From Sterolibacterium sp964521075 (GTDB taxonomy: Bacteria; Pseudomonadota; Gammaproteobacteria; Burkholderiales; Rhodocyclaceae), in the NCBI GenBank assembly GCA_964521075.1, contig CAZFPI010000121.1:1-6458 (forward strand): a DNA stretch of 6,458 bases, written 5' to 3'. A model generated the notes under the pieces. It did not search any database. It was given only the letters and a program-made list of their open reading frames with translations, and was not told the origin of the DNA. This document shows, in pieces, positions 1 through 4,770 of the stretch; within the stretch, counting starts at the first letter, position 1; each line of letters opens with the position of its first letter. The position numbers and the translations under genes were made by a program.

Positions 1-55
1 TTACAGGTGGTGCCCTTCGACAAGCTCAGGGCGAACGGAATAAATCAGTGTCTCC
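1..55. repeat. 55-bp direct repeat, copy 1 (right arm of REP-like palindrome)
   Basis: These 55 bases are identical to 3940-3994. In the second copy they form the loop end, right arm and tail of a larger inverted repeat (3907-3977). The window begins inside the element here, so the left arm would lie upstream. It contains the palindrome arm running from GCCCTTCGACAAG to GCGAACGG. No coding role is seen; it is probably a dispersed intergenic (REP-like) element lying just upstream of dedA. Confidence 0.85.
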
Positions 56-128
56 ATAACGGTCGACAATATAGCCTCCGGTACAATGCCTCGTTTTGCC
101 CAGGCGGAATCGGCGGGAGATTGGTGAC

Positions 129-785
129 ATGGAAGACGTATCGGTTTTCGGGCAGCTGCTCGACCTTATCCTTCATCTGGACAAACATCTGGCCGTGCTG
201 GTGCAGCAGTACGGCGTCTGGGTTTATGCCATTTTGTTTGCCATCATCTTTTGCGAAACCGGTGTGGTGATTTTTCCTTTCCTGCCCGGGGATTCCCTGC
301 TATTCGTGGCAGGGGCGGCGGCAGCCACAGGCGGCATGGATATCGTGACCTTGTGCGGTGTGCTGTTTGTCGCTGCCGTTCTGGGCGATAACGTTAATTA
401 CTGGGTGGGGCACACCGTCGGCCCGCGAGCGTTCCGCTGGGAGAATTCGCGGATTTTCAATCGGAACGGCCTGATGAAAACGCATGCTTTCTATGAGAAG
501 CATGGTGGCAAGGTCATCATCATCGCCCGCTTCCTGCCGTTGGCCCGCACTTTCGCGCCTTTTGTGGCGGGCATTGGACGCATGACCTATTCGCGCTTCT
601 TTCTGCTGGATATTCTCGGCGGGGCGATCTGGATTGGCTCACTCACGCTGGCGGGTTACTGGTTTGGTAATCAGCCTTTGGTGAAAAACAATCTGTCCGT
701 GGCGATTTTCGGCATCGCAGCAATTTCCTTGATGCCCGCATTCATCGGCGGATTCCGGCATTGGCGGGCGATGCGGCAGGTTTGA
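129..785 (+). CDS. DedA family inner-membrane protein
   Basis: The 218-residue product is a DedA/SNARE-associated (VTT domain) polytopic inner-membrane protein. This family is linked to membrane homeostasis; some members flip undecaprenyl phosphate or phospholipids using the proton motive force. Hydrophobic stretches lie near residues 30-50, 56-66, 72-88, 155-178 and 188-208. The family's key charged residues are visible: E43 in the CETG segment, D55 in FLPGDSLLF, and R134 and R140 in the ARFLPLARTF segment; these correspond to the essential acidic and arginine residues of E. coli YqjA/YghB. Length is normal for the family. I chose the ATG at 129 because GGGAG lies about 8 bases upstream; an in-frame ATG at 96 would add an arginine-rich, non-conserved 11 residues. 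The gene stands alone and is followed at once by the repeat array. The exact substrate cannot be told; a C55-P flippase role would fit the polysaccharide genes nearby, but that is inference. Confidence 0.93.
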   Translation: MEDVSVFGQLLDLILHLDKHLAVLVQQYGVWVYAILFAIIFCETGVVIFPFLPGDSLLFVAGAAAATGGMDIVTLCGVLFVAAVLGDNVNYWVGHTVGPRAFRWENSRIFNRNGLMKTHAFYEKHGGKVIIIARFLPLARTFAPFVAGIGRMTYSRFFLLDILGGAIWIGSLTLAGYWFGNQPLVKNNLSVAIFGIAAISLMPAFIGGFRHWRAMRQV

Positions 786-804
786 TGTGAAACAAAGTTT
801 GGCC

Positions 805-850
805 TTTTATTCCACTCCTTTGGAGGGGAATTACCTCGGCCTTTGGGTAG
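805..850. repeat. Short partial copy of the 210-bp intergenic repeat
   Basis: TTTTATTCCACTCC with the following GGAGGGGAATTACC segment is a shortened version of the unit that follows: the first 15 bases resemble 854-868 and the 29 bases from 822 match those from 1032 exactly. It begins 20 bases after the dedA stop, so dedA transcripts run straight into the array. Confidence 0.75.
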
Positions 851-1031
851 TCTTTTATTCCCCTCCTGCGGAGGGGTGGCAGGCGCAGCCTGACGGGGTG
901 GTTTTTTCTTCGCCCGGGAGGTCATGTTAGCCCCATTGACCACCCCGCCCTTCGGGCACCCCTCAGAGGGAGGGGAATTAACCCCGCCCTTCGGGTATCT
1001 CTCTCCCCTTCGGGGATTCCCTTCGGTCACA
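822..1031. repeat. Tandem intergenic repeat, unit 1 (about 210 bp)
   Basis: This unit starts with GGAGGGGAATTACCTCGG and the same start recurs at 1032, giving a 210-bp period. It is rich in hairpins: CCCCTCC/GGAGGGG around a TGC loop (860-876), CAGGC/GCCTG (880-892), GGGGTGG (895-901) pairing with CCACCCC (940-946), GCCC-TTC-GGGC (947-957) and CCCC-TTC-GGGG (1005-1015). A second version, about nine-tenths identical over its main part, lies at 1032-1067 plus 3630-3801, where the insertion sequence has split it. Within each unit a 30-bp GGAGGGGAATTA submotif recurs (822, 969, 1032, 3739, 3802). Open frames on either strand here are low-complexity and follow the repeat, so I regard the region as non-coding. 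The hairpins may serve as terminators or transcript 3' ends. Confidence 0.85.
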
Positions 1032-1067
1032 GGAGGGGAATTACCTCGGCCTTTGGGTAGTTTTTTA
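1032..1067. repeat. Tandem repeat, unit 2, left fragment
   Basis: The first 29 bases match 822-850 exactly. The copy is then interrupted after the T6A run by the left end of the ISL3 element and continues at 3630. The joined sequence aligns without gap to the uninterrupted unit around 850-863. Confidence 0.88.
1060..1067. other. Target site duplication, left
   Basis: The eight bases GTTTTTTA flank the left inverted repeat; CTTTTTTA (3622-3629) flanks the right one. Seven of eight match, in line with the 8-bp duplication known for the ISL3 family and one later base change, or a 7-bp perfect duplication with one extra base at the right tip. Confidence 0.75.
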
Positions 1068-1093
1068 GGCTATTCGTAAAAGTGTGTGGGCGC
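1068..1093 (+). repeat. Left terminal inverted repeat of ISL3 element
   Basis: It matches the reverse complement of 3596-3621 at 23 of 26 positions; the outer 15 bases are identical and the mismatches are at positions 16, 21 and 24. Confidence 0.92.
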
Positions 1094-1201
1094 CGGAGGG
1101 CAGCATAGCGACCGCATCATAGACAAAGATCGCAAAAGCGTGTTGCATCGTTGGACTTCATGACGTATGATCCATTAATCTGAAATCGTAAAAGTGCGTT
1201 G
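1073..1201 (+). repeat. Three terminal-repeat cores at 56-bp spacing
   Basis: The core of the terminal repeat occurs at 1073-1089 (TTCGTAAAAGTGTGTGG), 1129-1145 (ATCGCAAAAGCGTGTTG) and 1185-1201 (ATCGTAAAAGTGCGTTG), all in the same orientation and each exactly 56 bases from the next. The 39 or so bases between cores are not similar. Copy 2 matches the right-end core at 15 of 17 positions. The even spacing of about five helical turns puts all three on the same DNA face, as expected for protein-binding sites. I infer a transposase-binding array; a decayed tandem duplication is less likely because only the cores match. Confidence 0.7.
1143..1171 (+). promoter_or_regulatory. Candidate sigma-70 promoter for the passenger operon
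   Basis: TTGCAT (1143-1148) and TATGAT (1166-1171) are separated by 17 bases. The -10 box is good (five of six) and the -35 box is weak (three of six). Transcription would begin near 1178, leaving a leader of about 37 bases before the ATG at 1215. The -35 box overlaps the end of the second terminal-repeat-like core and the third core lies in the leader, so a protein binding these cores would be expected to affect transcription. Confidence 0.4.
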
Positions 1202-1214
1202 AAGAGATGCCATC

Positions 1215-1511
1215 ATGATCCCGATTAGTCAGGAGTTGTTGAAGCCGTTTGCCAGCAAGTACATCTGGTGGAAAACACCAGAAGAAGCTGTAGTCATGCC
1301 TGAGCGTGTGATTGCTCAAGTCATGAACATCGGCGACTACGCTGATGTTCAGGCCCTTGCCTCGCAAGTTGGTGATGAGGCTCTTCGCGAAGTCCTGACG
1401 CACGCAGAGGCTGGTCAGTTCAATGAACGCTCTTGGGCGTATTGGCACTACCGCCTTGACCTGTCGAGCGTGGATCATGTTCCGGCTTTGCCTGTGCGGA
1501 GGTTTGCATGA
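1215..1511 (+). CDS. Small DUF6922-like partner of the nucleotidyltransferase, probable antitoxin
   Basis: The 98-residue protein has an N-terminal segment with PFASKYIWWKTPEEAV (residues 11-26), then VIAQVMNIGDYADVQALASQ and a C-terminal FNERSWAYWHYRL stretch. This pattern (an aromatic 'W' segment, a 'V...G...D' helix, then 'W..W..L') resembles the short DUF6922-type proteins that I recall standing directly upstream of AbiEii-like nucleotidyltransferases; the assignment is from memory and not certain. No signal peptide, membrane segment or clear helix-turn-helix is seen, so it is unlike the winged-helix antitoxin AbiEi. ATG 1215 is preceded by GAAGAGA at 1201-1207. Its stop overlaps the next gene's start in ATGA (1508-1511), so the two are probably translationally coupled and made together. 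Role as antitoxin is inferred from gene order and size. Confidence 0.72.
   Translation: MIPISQELLKPFASKYIWWKTPEEAVVMPERVIAQVMNIGDYADVQALASQVGDEALREVLTHAEAGQFNERSWAYWHYRLDLSSVDHVPALPVRRFA
1324..1351 (+). other. Strong intragenic hairpin
   Basis: TGAACATC pairs with GATGTTCA, continued inward by one G-U pair and GCG/CGC around an ACTA loop, making a 12-bp stem within the small partner gene (codons for MNIGDYADVQ). No T-run follows, so it is not a standard terminator. It could affect mRNA stability or expression ratio, or be a by-product of the protein sequence. Confidence 0.55.
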
Positions 1512-2212
1512 CTGGCAAGTTCAAACCTTGCATGGGCATATTGCCCCCCGCTCAGAAGTGCCTGTGGCCGGAACTCAGAAATGCCCCGAATCTTGGGTTC
1601 ACGCTGTACGGTGGCACCGCAATTGCACTTCGACTGGGGCATCGTGATTCAGTCGATTTCGATTTCTTTTCAGAAAAGCCGCTTGATCGGGATGCCATCA
1701 AAGCGGCTTTTCCGTTCATGGAGCAGTCCACGACGCTTCAAGATCAAGACAACACTTGGGTGGTGCTCGTCCCCTATGGGAATTCAGAACGAGAGCACGT
1801 AAAAGTTTCGTTCTTCGGCGCCATTGCTTTCGGGCGAGTGGGGGAGCCGGATTTTACCGATGACGGTGTTTTGCAGGTGGCTTCCTTTGACGATCTGATG
1901 GCAACAAAGATCAAAGTGGTGCTCCAGCGTGCGGAAGCCAAGGACTATCGAGATGTTTCCGCGATGGTCAATGCCGGTGTGAGTCTGTCACGCGGACTCG
2001 CATCTGCTCGCCAGTTATATGGGCCAAATTTCCAGCCGAGTGAAAGTCTGAAAGCGCTGGTCTATTTCAACGATGGTGACTTGAAAACACTGACTGCCGA
2101 CGAAAAACAGACGCTGGTCGATGCGGTCAAAGTTGTGCGCGATCTTCCTGACGTAGCACTGCGCTCGAAGTCCTTGAGCGGTTTGAGTTGGGCACTCCCG
2201 CCAACATCCTGA
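1508..2212 (+). CDS. AbiEii/COG2253-type nucleotidyltransferase, probable toxin
   Basis: The 234-residue product is a DNA polymerase beta-like nucleotidyltransferase of the AbiEii/AbiGii type. The start of the fold is clear: FTLYGGTAIALRLGHR (residues 31-46) followed by DSVDFDFF (47-54), giving the GG motif and the paired metal-binding Asp50 and Asp52. Later come VKVSFFG (98-104), VASFDDLMATKIKVVLQR (124-141) and the KDYRD segment (145-149), also typical of the family. The third strand carries Ser101 (VKVSFF) where an acidic residue is usual in classical members; I recall this as common in this subfamily. Such proteins act as toxins of type IV-like pairs or in abortive infection, transferring nucleotides to tRNA or protein targets. 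The ATG at 1508 has a good CGGAGG 5 bases upstream and overlaps the stop of the partner gene. The 3' end overlaps the transposase start by 25 bp, so its last eight residues or so are read from sequence shared with the transposase gene. Confidence 0.86.
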   Translation: MTGKFKPCMGILPPAQKCLWPELRNAPNLGFTLYGGTAIALRLGHRDSVDFDFFSEKPLDRDAIKAAFPFMEQSTTLQDQDNTWVVLVPYGNSEREHVKVSFFGAIAFGRVGEPDFTDDGVLQVASFDDLMATKIKVVLQRAEAKDYRDVSAMVNAGVSLSRGLASARQLYGPNFQPSESLKALVYFNDGDLKTLTADEKQTLVDAVKVVRDLPDVALRSKSLSGLSWALPPTS

Positions 2213-3591
2213 ACCTCCCGCAGTACCGGGTGCTGCGCGTGGAGGAGTCCGACCACGACTACCACGTCACCGCCGAGCCGGTGGACGTGACTTCGTCCTG
2301 CCCACACTGCCAGTCCGACCGCCTCACCTCGTGGGGCACCCGTGAACAGGTGTTCAAGGACTTGCCCATGCACGGTAAACGCGTGGGCATCTACATCGAC
2401 ACCAAGCGGCTGCGCTGCCAAGCCTGCGGCAAGACCTTCTCGCAGGCGCTGCCGGTGTTGGCCGGGAACCGGATGATGACCGAGCGGCTGGTGAAGTGGA
2501 TCGGGCAACAGAGCTTGAAGCGCACATTCACCTCGCTGGCAGACGAAACCGGAGTCGTTGAAGGAACGATCCGCAACATCTTCCGCGACTACATCTTTGA
2601 TCTTGAGCAGACCGTTCGCTTCGAGACGCCATCGTTTCTGGGCATTGATGAAATCCACATCATCAACAAGCCACGCTGCGTTGTCTCGAACATCCAGAAC
2701 AACACCATCGTGGACATGCTCCACAACCGCGACAAGGACACGGTGGCGAAGTACCTGAACAAGATACCGAACCGGGACAAGGTGCAGTATGTGGCGATGG
2801 ACATGTGGACGCCCTACCGCGACGCGGTGAGCGCTGTGCTACCAGATGCCACCATCGTCATCGACAAGTTCCACGTCGTCAGGATGGCGAACGATGCGAT
2901 GGAGAAGGCGCGCAAAGGGTTGCGGGCCGAACTGATGCTGAAACAGAAGCGGGGGCTGATGCACGACCGCTTCGTGCTTTTGAAGCGCGAGCGCACGTTG
3001 AACGATGAAGAGCGTCTGAATCTCGACGGCTGGACGAAGAACTACCCGGCCTTGGGTGAGGCGTACAGGCTCAAGGAAGCCTTCTACGCCATCTATGAGG
3101 ACTCCAACTCACCGGAGGCCGCCTTGAGGCGCTACGAGGCTTGGAGCAAGGATGTGTTGCCCGAGATCAGGCCGTACTTCCACGACCTGATCCGTGCCTT
3201 CACGAACTGGCAGCCCTTCATCCTCAACTACTTCGAGCACCCTGTCACCAACGCCTACACCGAGTCGTTGAACTCGCTGATCCGCGTCATGAACCGACTG
3301 GGGCGCGGCTACTCGTTCGAGGCGCTGCGGGCGAAGATTCTGTTCACCGAGGGCATCCATAGCCGAAAGCAGGCAAGACCCAAGTTCGAGAGAAGGCGTG
3401 CGGCAGAGCCTGTTGAGATGGGCAGAGCGCTGCCGGATGACGCGATGGACTACGGACTGCCCGTGTTGGAAAAGGTGCGGGCAATGAAGCCCCCGAAAGA
3501 GGCCGACCAACACAAAGCACCACTGCCGTCCAAGAACTACGGAGCGGACATTTCAACACTCATCCGCATGATCGAGGCGGGTGAGCTTTGA
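2188..3591 (+). CDS. tnpA: ISL3-family transposase
   Basis: The 467-residue protein is a full-length DDE transposase. An N-terminal zinc-binding domain has C38-P-H-C41 and C77-Q-A-C80; a helix-turn-helix follows near residues 96-133 (MTERLVKW, LADETGVVEGTIRN). The catalytic triad is visible as D154 (FLGIDEIH), D205 (YVAMDMW) and E359 (NAYTESLN), with the conserved IDKFHVVR (225-232) and RLGRGYSFEALRAKILF (370-386) segments. It acts by cutting and joining the element ends. The only reasonable start is TTG 2188: an in-frame stop lies at 2149-2151 and the next ATG is at codon 61, after the first zinc pair. The ribosome site is weak (GAGCGG 6 bases upstream), and the start lies inside the nucleotidyltransferase gene, so translation probably depends on coupling. 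The right inverted repeat starts 4 bases after the stop. No frameshift or lost catalytic residue was found. Confidence 0.96.
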   Translation: MGTPANILNLPQYRVLRVEESDHDYHVTAEPVDVTSSCPHCQSDRLTSWGTREQVFKDLPMHGKRVGIYIDTKRLRCQACGKTFSQALPVLAGNRMMTERLVKWIGQQSLKRTFTSLADETGVVEGTIRNIFRDYIFDLEQTVRFETPSFLGIDEIHIINKPRCVVSNIQNNTIVDMLHNRDKDTVAKYLNKIPNRDKVQYVAMDMWTPYRDAVSAVLPDATIVIDKFHVVRMANDAMEKARKGLRAELMLKQKRGLMHDRFVLLKRERTLNDEERLNLDGWTKNYPALGEAYRLKEAFYAIYEDSNSPEAALRRYEAWSKDVLPEIRPYFHDLIRAFTNWQPFILNYFEHPVTNAYTESLNSLIRVMNRLGRGYSFEALRAKILFTEGIHSRKQARPKFERRRAAEPVEMGRALPDDAMDYGLPVLEKVRAMKPPKEADQHKAPLPSKNYGADISTLIRMIEAGEL

Positions 3592-3595
3592 TCCC

Positions 3596-3621
3596 GCTCC
3601 AACACGCTTTTACGAATAGCC
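3596..3621 (-). repeat. Right terminal inverted repeat of ISL3 element
   Basis: The reverse complement begins GGCTATTCGTAAAAGCGTG and matches the left end at 23 of 26 positions. The next base outward (C at 3622) may be part of the element tip or of the target duplication. Confidence 0.92.
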
Positions 3622-3629
3622 CTTTTTTA
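3622..3629. other. Target site duplication, right
   Basis: CTTTTTTA here mirrors GTTTTTTA at 1060-1067; seven of eight bases agree. Confidence 0.75.
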
Positions 3630-3801
3630 TTCCCCTCCTGTGGTGGGGTGGCAGGCGTAGCCTGACGGGGTGGTTTTTTTCGCCCGGGAGGTCATGTTAG
3701 CCCCCTTGACCACCCCGCCCTTCGGGCACCCCTCCGGAGGAGGGGAATTACCCCCGCCCTTCGGGCACCCCTCTCCCCTTCGGGGATTCCCTTCGGTCAC
3801 A
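3630..3801. repeat. Tandem repeat, unit 2, right fragment
   Basis: This continues the unit broken at 1067 and parallels 859-1031 at about nine of ten bases, including the GCCCTTCGGGC and CCCCTTCGGGG hairpins (3717-3727, 3775-3785). The first hairpin, perfect in unit 1, is damaged here (CCCCTCC faces GTGGGG). A plus- or minus-strand frame through here is an artefact of the repeat. Confidence 0.88.
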
Positions 3802-3850
3802 GGAGGGGAATTAACCCGACCTTCGGGCACATCTCGGGGAGGGAGTGGGC
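3802..3850. repeat. Partial third unit of the tandem repeat
   Basis: GGAGGGGAATTAACCCGACC followed by TTCGGGCAC resembles the start of each unit, then the similarity fades after about 30-45 bases. This ends the array. The next 55 bases before the REP-like palindrome (3851-3906) show no feature I can name. Confidence 0.7.
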
Positions 3851-3906
3851 TGGGTGGCATGTTGTCGTTTCAGGGGCGCCGTAGGGAACTGCTGATTAAA
3901 TCAAAT

Positions 3907-3977
3907 CCGTTCGGGCTGAGCCTGTCGAAGCCCTTGTTTTTACAGGTGGTGCCCTTCGACAAGCTCAGGGCGAACGG
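3907..3977. repeat. REP-like inverted repeat with 27-base arms
   Basis: CCGTTCGGGCTGAGCCTG and onward (3907-3933) is complementary, with three mismatches, to 3951-3977; the loop is 17 bases. Flanking CTGATT (3892-3897) and AATCAG (3982-3987) extend the symmetry. Dispersed repeats of this look are common in proteobacterial intergenic space. It lies between two convergent transcription units and can form a strong stem in either RNA, so it may end or protect the phosphopantetheinyl transferase transcript. Confidence 0.88.
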
Positions 3978-3994
3978 AATAAATCAGTGTCTCC
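3940..3994. repeat. 55-bp direct repeat, copy 2
   Basis: It is identical to 1-55. Its last 11 bases form the 3' end of the minus-strand phosphopantetheinyl transferase gene, including the stop codon at 3984-3986. Confidence 0.9.
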
Positions 3995-4769
3995 GTAGAA
4001 CGACGATTTCTTTCGGTGTGGGGGGGGCGGGGGAAAGCGGCACGATTTGCTGCAGGGTCAGTTTTCGCTCGTTGGGCTGGCGGCTGCTGCACAAGGCGAG
4101 CAGGTGGGCGGGGGTGGCTTGGAGTAGCCAGCATTGCCAGCGTTCGGGTTTGTCGGGCAAGCCTTGGTCGAAGTGGAGTTCGAGCCGGTCTTCGGTTGGC
4201 CAGGTGAAGGAAAACTGGTCGAGAGGCAGCGATAGTCCTTTGCTGCGGGCCTTGATGTAGGCTTCCTTGAGTGTCCAGTAGTGAAAGAATCGTTCGTTTT
4301 GAGCGGCCTTGGGCAGGGCGTGCAGGTCGGCGCGTTCGCGGGGGGAAAAGTAGCGGTGGCTGACATCCAGCGGGGCTTCTCTTTCCTGGATGTTTTCTGT
4401 GTCGATGCCTAGTTCGCCATTTCGTTGTATTCCCAGCACAATGAGCCCGGCGGTGTGGGTCAGGTTGAAGGTGAGGCTTTGGGCTTGAGGATGGGGGTTG
4501 AGGATGCGGGGGCGGCCGTGTTCGAGTTTTTCGAATTGCCAGTCTTCTGGGGCAATGGGGGCGTAGCGGGAGAGGGTGGTTCGCACCAGGGCGCGGGTGA
4601 TGAGGTATTGATGCCGGTCTTTTTCGAAGTGGAAGCGTTGTTGTTGCCGGGTTTCTTCGGGGCTGAGCAGGCGGTGATAGGTTTCTAGCAGGGCCGGATC
4701 GCGGATCTCGCGGTCGTGAGTGAGCCAGAGGTGAATTTCACCTTCATTCAGCGGCATGGGCGCATTCAT
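3984..4769 (-). CDS. Sfp-type 4'-phosphopantetheinyl transferase
   Basis: The 261-residue enzyme moves the 4'-phosphopantetheine arm from coenzyme A to a serine of acyl- or peptidyl-carrier proteins, in the cytoplasm. The Sfp family signature is present: FNLTHTAGLIVLGI (101-114), the metal-binding GIDTEN (121-126, with D123 and E125), and FHYWTLKEAYIKARSKGLSLPLD (162-184, with W165, K168, E169 and K173). The two-lobed length of 220-260 residues fits the Sfp/AcpT group and not the short AcpS group. The ATG at 4769 sits 1 base after the stop of the upstream gene, so it is probably co-translated with it; a second ATG at 4757 is an alternative and neither has a good ribosome site. The last residues (RRH) and the stop codon are supplied by the 55-bp repeat, so the natural C-terminus may have been altered by the insertion of that element. 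Its carrier-protein partner is not in the window; placement behind polysaccharide genes may be chance. Confidence 0.93.
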   Translation of the reverse strand: MNAPMPLNEGEIHLWLTHDREIRDPALLETYHRLLSPEETRQQQRFHFEKDRHQYLITRALVRTTLSRYAPIAPEDWQFEKLEHGRPRILNPHPQAQSLTFNLTHTAGLIVLGIQRNGELGIDTENIQEREAPLDVSHRYFSPRERADLHALPKAAQNERFFHYWTLKEAYIKARSKGLSLPLDQFSFTWPTEDRLELHFDQGLPDKPERWQCWLLQATPAHLLALCSSRQPNERKLTLQQIVPLSPAPPTPKEIVVLRRH

Positions 4770-4770
4770 G

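Larger units (their letters stand above)
1068..3621 (+). mobile_element. ISL3-family transposon with nucleotidyltransferase passenger pair
   Basis: The element is 2554 bp, bounded by 26-bp imperfect inverted repeats that start GGCTATTCGTAAAAG and by a 7-8 bp target duplication. It encodes an intact ISL3 transposase next to the right end and two passenger genes between the left end and the transposase. A plain ISL3 element is roughly 1.3-1.6 kb, so about 1 kb here is cargo. It has landed in an intergenic tandem repeat in the convergent space between dedA and the phosphopantetheinyl transferase gene, so no host gene is broken. The passenger genes look less GC-rich than the transposase, which suggests that cargo and transposase have different histories. 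All reading frames and both ends are complete, so the element could still be mobile. Confidence 0.92.

Noticed and set aside
63..87. TCGACA and TACAAT as a dedA promoter
   Set aside because: The spacing is only 13 bases, too short for a sigma-70 promoter, and no -35 box is seen at the correct distance from TACAAT.
96..128. Earlier ATG start for dedA
   Set aside because: It lacks a ribosome site and would add a basic non-conserved stretch before the usual DedA N-terminus; ATG 129 has GGGAG at good distance.
671..1030. Minus-strand frame of 119 codons below dedA
   Set aside because: It reads through the hairpin repeat array, is rich in P, G, R and K in repeat-derived patterns, and overlaps the end of dedA; the similar frame at 3627-3860 exists only because the same repeat recurs.
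2062..2724. Minus-strand frame of 220 codons
   Set aside because: It lies antisense to the transposase and nucleotidyltransferase, both with recognised motifs, and shows no domain of its own.
805..3850. CRISPR-like array from the recurring 30-bp submotif
   Set aside because: Intervals between copies are irregular (about 147, 63 and so on), the spacers are themselves repeated, and no cas gene is present.
3670..4260. Plus-strand frame of 196 codons
   Set aside because: It starts in the repeat array, passes through the REP-like palindrome and continues antisense to the phosphopantetheinyl transferase, which has clear family motifs.
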